NCBI GenBank assembly: GCA_014378485.1
Contig: JACMNO010000073.1
Location: 1-64,000, forward strand
Direction of reading: 5' to 3'
Origin: Bacteroidia bacterium
GTDB lineage: Bacteria > Bacteroidota > Bacteroidia > B-17B0 > Aurantibacillaceae
Length of the DNA stretch: 64,000 nt
This document shows positions 60,688 through 64,000 of this stretch, piece by piece (the stretch's first letter is position 1; every line of letters starts with the position of its first letter). The notes under the pieces were generated by a model. That model was not told the DNA's origin. It searched no databases and saw nothing but the letters and a program-made list of their open reading frames with translations. Made by a program: the position numbers and the translations under genes.

Positions 60688-61689
60688 ATGCAGTTTTTTA
60701 TTTCCATATTACTTACGTTAAAGTTCATAACGTTACCGCCCGATAGTAATACCATGGCGGTGCCATATACTTCTTCTTTTGATTTGAGGCAGGATGTGAT
60801 TTCTGTTCCTAATTATAAAACTCAGGTAAAAATGGATTTTGTGTTTAATATGCAGGTATATCAATTAGGTTGTGACACCATGCCAAATGTGAAATTTTGG
60901 AGAAGCATTATGAACCTGCATAAAGATTCGGCTCTATTTAATACACCCGCTAACAGGAACGTGCTCAGCAAAACCCATATCAATCAATGGGAAGAAAAAG
61001 ATCTTACTCAAAAATCCTGTTTTAAAGACAGTCTCCGTGATTGTTATTGTTTAGAAGATTCTGCAAGAATATTATTAACAAATGGAAAAAGTTTTTTCTA
61101 TGATTTTGAAAAAGCTTCTGCTAATTTTCACAGAGGAATTAATGATTTCATAGCCAACGGAGTTGATCCATGGTACGCCCAGGCCATCTTAATGATCGAG
61201 AGCCCTAACAAACTTCAGAAGTCAAATGCAGGAGCCTACGGATCTTTTCAATTAATGAAAGATGTTGCCCGTTTGTTTGGATTAAAAGTCAATAAAAATA
61301 TTGATGAGCGTGTTGATTTTGACAGATCAGCTTTCGCGGCTTCAAGTTTGATCAAAAAGATCTGCATTCCGAAAACCCGACAAATATTAGATTCATTGGG
61401 AATTACCGGTTACCAGGAAAACGAATTATGGTTCCGCTTATTGGTAATGCATTCATATCATGCAGGCGCTGGAAACGTAAAAAAAGCATTGTTTTCGTTC
61501 AGGCCAACAGAAGGCAACATGAATTTGATATATACCTTATGGCATACAGAGACCAAACAATTCAGATCAGCGTCACAAAATTATTCGCAACTGGTATTAG
61601 CTGCAATGCTGGAGGTGAATGAGAAATTTAAATTGGCCCCACATCAGTTAGTAATTGAGCCTAAGCCAAAAGAAAATGCCTTACGATAG
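60688..61689 (+). CDS. Lytic transglycosylase (SLT domain)
   Basis: Cleaves peptidoglycan glycan strands. From ATG 60688 the protein is 333 residues with an N-terminal hydrophobic anchor or signal (MQFFISILLTLKFITLP), a ~125-residue region with three cysteines (SCFKDSLRDCYCLED), and a C-terminal SLT domain. Catalytic Glu171 lies in ILMIESPN, followed by NAGAYGSFQLMKDVA and later VMHSYHAGAGNVKKAL. The frame reaches a TTG at 60586, which would add a second hydrophobic helix; the ATG start is preferred but not certain. It stands alone, 100 bp before a two-component operon. Confidence 0.88.
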   Translation: MQFFISILLTLKFITLPPDSNTMAVPYTSSFDLRQDVISVPNYKTQVKMDFVFNMQVYQLGCDTMPNVKFWRSIMNLHKDSALFNTPANRNVLSKTHINQWEEKDLTQKSCFKDSLRDCYCLEDSARILLTNGKSFFYDFEKASANFHRGINDFIANGVDPWYAQAILMIESPNKLQKSNAGAYGSFQLMKDVARLFGLKVNKNIDERVDFDRSAFAASSLIKKICIPKTRQILDSLGITGYQENELWFRLLVMHSYHAGAGNVKKALFSFRPTEGNMNLIYTLWHTETKQFRSASQNYSQLVLAAMLEVNEKFKLAPHQLVIEPKPKENALR

Positions 61690-61789
61690 TGATATTTATA
61701 GGCGTAAAAGCCGGCCTAAAAATGTAATATTCTTGAAAAAAGTATTTTATTTGAATTTTAATATACATTTAGCTAATTAATTTTAACCT

Positions 61790-62464
61790 ATGAGAATTTT
61801 AATTATCGAAGACGAAAAATCATTGCGTGAAGATGTAGTTGATTATTTAACCGAGAATGGATACAAGTGTGATTTTGCTACGACCATAAAAAGCGCTATG
61901 CAAAAATTGACAGACATTGTTTATAGCTGTGCATTAGTTGACGTAGGGCTTCCTGATGGTTCCGGCATTGATATTGTTGAGCATATAAAAAAGAACAACC
62001 CAGAAATGGGTGTTATTATTGTAACGGCAAAAAATGCCCTGGAAGATAAGCTACAGGGTTTAAAAATCGGTGCGGATGATTACCTTACAAAGCCTTTTCA
62101 TCTCTCTGAATTAAGCGCACGTATTTATTCTGTATTACGCAGAAGAAATTTTGGCGGAAAAAATTCTCTTGTTTTTGATGGATTAGAGATTGACACCACA
62201 GAGAAAAAAGTAATTGCCAATGGTAACCACCTGCAACTGACAAAAAAAGAATATGAGATCCTGGTTTACCTTGCCAGTAATCCAACTCACTTAATTACTA
62301 AAGAAGCTTTGGCTGATGCTATTTGGGGCGATAAGGCTGAAATGGCAACATCTTTTGATTTTGTGTATAGTCAAATAAAAAATCTTAAGAAAAAACTGAA
62401 CGAAGCTGACCTTAAAAATTATATTAAAGTAGTTTATGGTATGGGCTATAAGTTTAAAGACTAG
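61790..62464 (+). CDS. OmpR-family response regulator
   Basis: A 224-residue cytoplasmic regulator. The receiver (1-~118) has the acidic pair in IIEDE, phospho-acceptor D51 in ALVDVGLPDGSG, and K101 in DDYLTKPF. The winged-helix OmpR/PhoB DNA-binding domain (~130-224) contains LQLTKKEYEILVYLASNP and VYSQIKNLKKKL, and ends YKVVYGMGYKF-like (IKVVYGMGYKFKD). It is 6 bp upstream of a histidine kinase gene, forming a cognate pair. Signal and targets are unknown. Confidence 0.96.
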   Translation: MRILIIEDEKSLREDVVDYLTENGYKCDFATTIKSAMQKLTDIVYSCALVDVGLPDGSGIDIVEHIKKNNPEMGVIIVTAKNALEDKLQGLKIGADDYLTKPFHLSELSARIYSVLRRRNFGGKNSLVFDGLEIDTTEKKVIANGNHLQLTKKEYEILVYLASNPTHLITKEALADAIWGDKAEMATSFDFVYSQIKNLKKKLNEADLKNYIKVVYGMGYKFKD

Positions 62465-62470
62465 CTCTTA

Positions 62471-63736
62471 ATGAAACTTCTTACCAAAACCAATATTTAT
62501 ACTACCATTACAACGGTATTACTGTTTGCAATAGGTATTTTTATTGTTTACCAGGTAATTTTACAAAAGCTTGACAGAGAGGTGGACAAACAATTGTTAT
62601 CTGCAAAAGAAAAAATTGTCAAGGGCTTGAATGATGGAATTTCACCGAATGATTTTTTTTCAAACCTTGGGCAAAAAGTTTATGTCAAAAAAATTGATTT
62701 GCAAACTATTTTTGATAATAAATTTATTGAGTATATTGAAAAAGACCCTGAAGAGCCAAATAACGGTAATATTACACAAAGAGAGTTATTGTTTCAAACG
62801 ACTGTAAATGATAAAATTTACGAAGTAACAGTATGTAGTTCTTTATCGGAAGGAAAAAAAATCGGTGATTACATCGCTGTAGTGGTTTTAATATTCCTGG
62901 TGATCTCTGTAATCATTTTATTTTTATTGAACCGTTTGATCTCCGCCTTTATTTGGTCGCCATTTTACGATACACTTTCTGAAATAAAAACATGGAATAT
63001 CAAGAAGAATAAAAACCTGAATTTTAAAAATACAGATATTGATGAATTTCATTTATTGAATGATACAGTAAAAGATCTTACTAGGCAGATACAATCCGAT
63101 TACCATAATTTAAAAGAGTTTACAGAAAATGTTTCTCACGAAGCACAAACTCCTCTATCCATAATCAGTACCAAAATTGAGTTGTTGATGCAGGAGACAA
63201 ATTACAATGAGAAACAACACAAACTATTAGTTCAGACATATAACGCGACACAGCGATTGTATAAGTTGAATGAAGGATTGATTCTCTTAACCCGCATCGA
63301 GAATAAGCAATTTATTGAAATAAACACCATTGATCTGACACAAGCCATTGATGAAAAAATTGAAATACTCGAAGATTTTATAGAAGCAAAACAAATTACT
63401 GTTGAAAAAGCATTTAATAAACAGATTACGAAAGAGGTGAATCCTGTTTTGATGACGATTCTGTTGAATAATTTATTCATTAATGCCATTAAATATAACC
63501 TGAAAGAAAATGGAGTAATCAGGATCACAGTCGATGAGGATTCCTTTACAGTTGAAAATACAAGCTATATTGAAAAAATTGACAAACAGTTCTTGTTCGA
63601 CCGATTTAATAAAAACTCCATATCAGGTTCTTTGGGATTGGGCTTGTCTTTAATCAAAAAAATAGTTGATTTTTATAATTGGCAGGTTTCTTATTCTCAT
63701 AAAGAAGGGATGCATAAATTTAAAATTTATATGTAG
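62471..63736 (+). CDS. Sensor histidine kinase
   Basis: A 421-residue membrane kinase. Helix 1 (~9-32, TTITTVLLFAIGIFIVYQVI) and helix 2 (~136-157, IAVVVLIFLVISVIILFLL) enclose a ~100-residue periplasmic region. The HisKA domain has H223 in ENVSHEAQTPLSI; the HATPase domain follows, with NNLFINAIKYNL and LGLGLSLIKKIVDFY. The usual N-box reads NNLFINAIKYN and is intact. It is co-transcribed with the OmpR-type regulator 6 bp upstream and is its cognate partner. Confidence 0.95.
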   Translation: MKLLTKTNIYTTITTVLLFAIGIFIVYQVILQKLDREVDKQLLSAKEKIVKGLNDGISPNDFFSNLGQKVYVKKIDLQTIFDNKFIEYIEKDPEEPNNGNITQRELLFQTTVNDKIYEVTVCSSLSEGKKIGDYIAVVVLIFLVISVIILFLLNRLISAFIWSPFYDTLSEIKTWNIKKNKNLNFKNTDIDEFHLLNDTVKDLTRQIQSDYHNLKEFTENVSHEAQTPLSIISTKIELLMQETNYNEKQHKLLVQTYNATQRLYKLNEGLILLTRIENKQFIEINTIDLTQAIDEKIEILEDFIEAKQITVEKAFNKQITKEVNPVLMTILLNNLFINAIKYNLKENGVIRITVDEDSFTVENTSYIEKIDKQFLFDRFNKNSISGSLGLGLSLIKKIVDFYNWQVSYSHKEGMHKFKIYM

Positions 63737-63759
63737 TTTCGCTTTTATATTTTAAATTC

Positions 63760-64000
63760 ATGAGCACTTCAATCTGGCACAAAACACCTGACTTATCTGA
63801 TATTAATACTTTAAATAAAAATACACTAGGAGAAAATTTAGGGATAGAATTTACAGATGTAGGGCCTGATTATTTGATCGCTACAATGCCGGTTGACCAT
63901 CGCACCAAACAACCTTTCGGCTTATTACATGGTGGTGCAAATGTAGCCCTGGCAGAAACCTTGGGGAGTGTAGCCTCCCTATTAACCGTTAACAGTGAAG
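63760..64000 (+). CDS. Hotdog-fold thioesterase, 3' end outside window
   Basis: The first 80 residues of a hotdog thioesterase are visible, running off the right edge. The sequence reads MSTSIWHKTPDLSDINTLN, then LIATMPVDHRTKQPFGLLHG with GGANVALAETLGSVAS, the PaaI/MenI-like segment with the catalytic Glu in LAETLGS. Candidates are DHNA-CoA hydrolase of menaquinone synthesis (MenI type) or a general acyl-CoA thioesterase; the missing part and downstream genes are needed to decide. It starts 24 bp after the kinase gene. Confidence 0.85.
   Translation, partial: MSTSIWHKTPDLSDINTLNKNTLGENLGIEFTDVGPDYLIATMPVDHRTKQPFGLLHGGANVALAETLGSVASLLTVNSE

Overview
The window is AT-rich chromosomal DNA of a Bacteroidota bacterium (Flavobacteriia/Sphingobacteriia-like; I do not name a genus). 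The evidence is a short ~288-residue principal sigma factor, promoters of the form TTG-N19/20-TAnnTTTG, a 1103-residue SecA with the phylum-type insertion, a substrate of the type IX secretion system (T9SS) with a C-terminal sorting domain, a LytS/LytTR pair with a periplasmic propeller, and Bacteroidota-restricted families (IPExxxVDY-like, DUF2480, HU-CCDC81/SPOR). No rRNA, tRNA, CRISPR array, prophage or T9SS machinery gene was recognised.

Layout. 1-14.5 kb: a partial repeat-rich adhesin, a small exported protein, secA, a LytS/LytTR two-component system, a large T9SS-sorted surface protein, and a decayed second T9SS-type gene. 14.8-23 kb: phoH, ybaB-like, an rRNA m5C methyltransferase, recX, groSL, a ~227-bp imperfect palindromic element, then plsX-fabH. 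23.2-34.8 kb: sufE, a DMT transporter, rplU-rpmA, serS, a histidine kinase, rpe-sod, rpoD, recN, fabI and small conserved genes, with several intergenic quasi-palindromes. 34.9-43 kb: aroA and a barrel-like protein, a DUF2480/DUF59/LysM-containing operon, an HU-CCDC81/SPOR protein, and an FAD oxidoreductase whose 3' end is repeated beyond a toxin-antitoxin-like pair. 43.4-50.8 kb: an internally duplicated TPR-propeller protein, a retropepsin/RimK/deacylase trio and an Omp85-like protein. 50.8-64 kb: lipA, an OsmC protein, a YtxJ-like protein with a tiny lipoprotein gene, ung, an unknown 498-residue protein, hemW, an IS4-type remnant, an XRE-Fic protein, rpsF-rpsR-rplI, a lytic transglycosylase, an OmpR-type two-component system, and the start of a hotdog thioesterase.

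Most of the window is housekeeping: protein export and folding, translation, fatty-acid and phospholipid synthesis, DNA repair, Fe-S and lipoate cofactors. The accessory signal lies in the cell-surface genes at the left, the toxin-antitoxin cassette nested in a gene-end duplication (42.1-43.1 kb), the RimK-type peptide-modification operon (46.5-48.8 kb), the IS-remnant/Fic locus (57.6-59.1 kb), and the dispersed palindromes.
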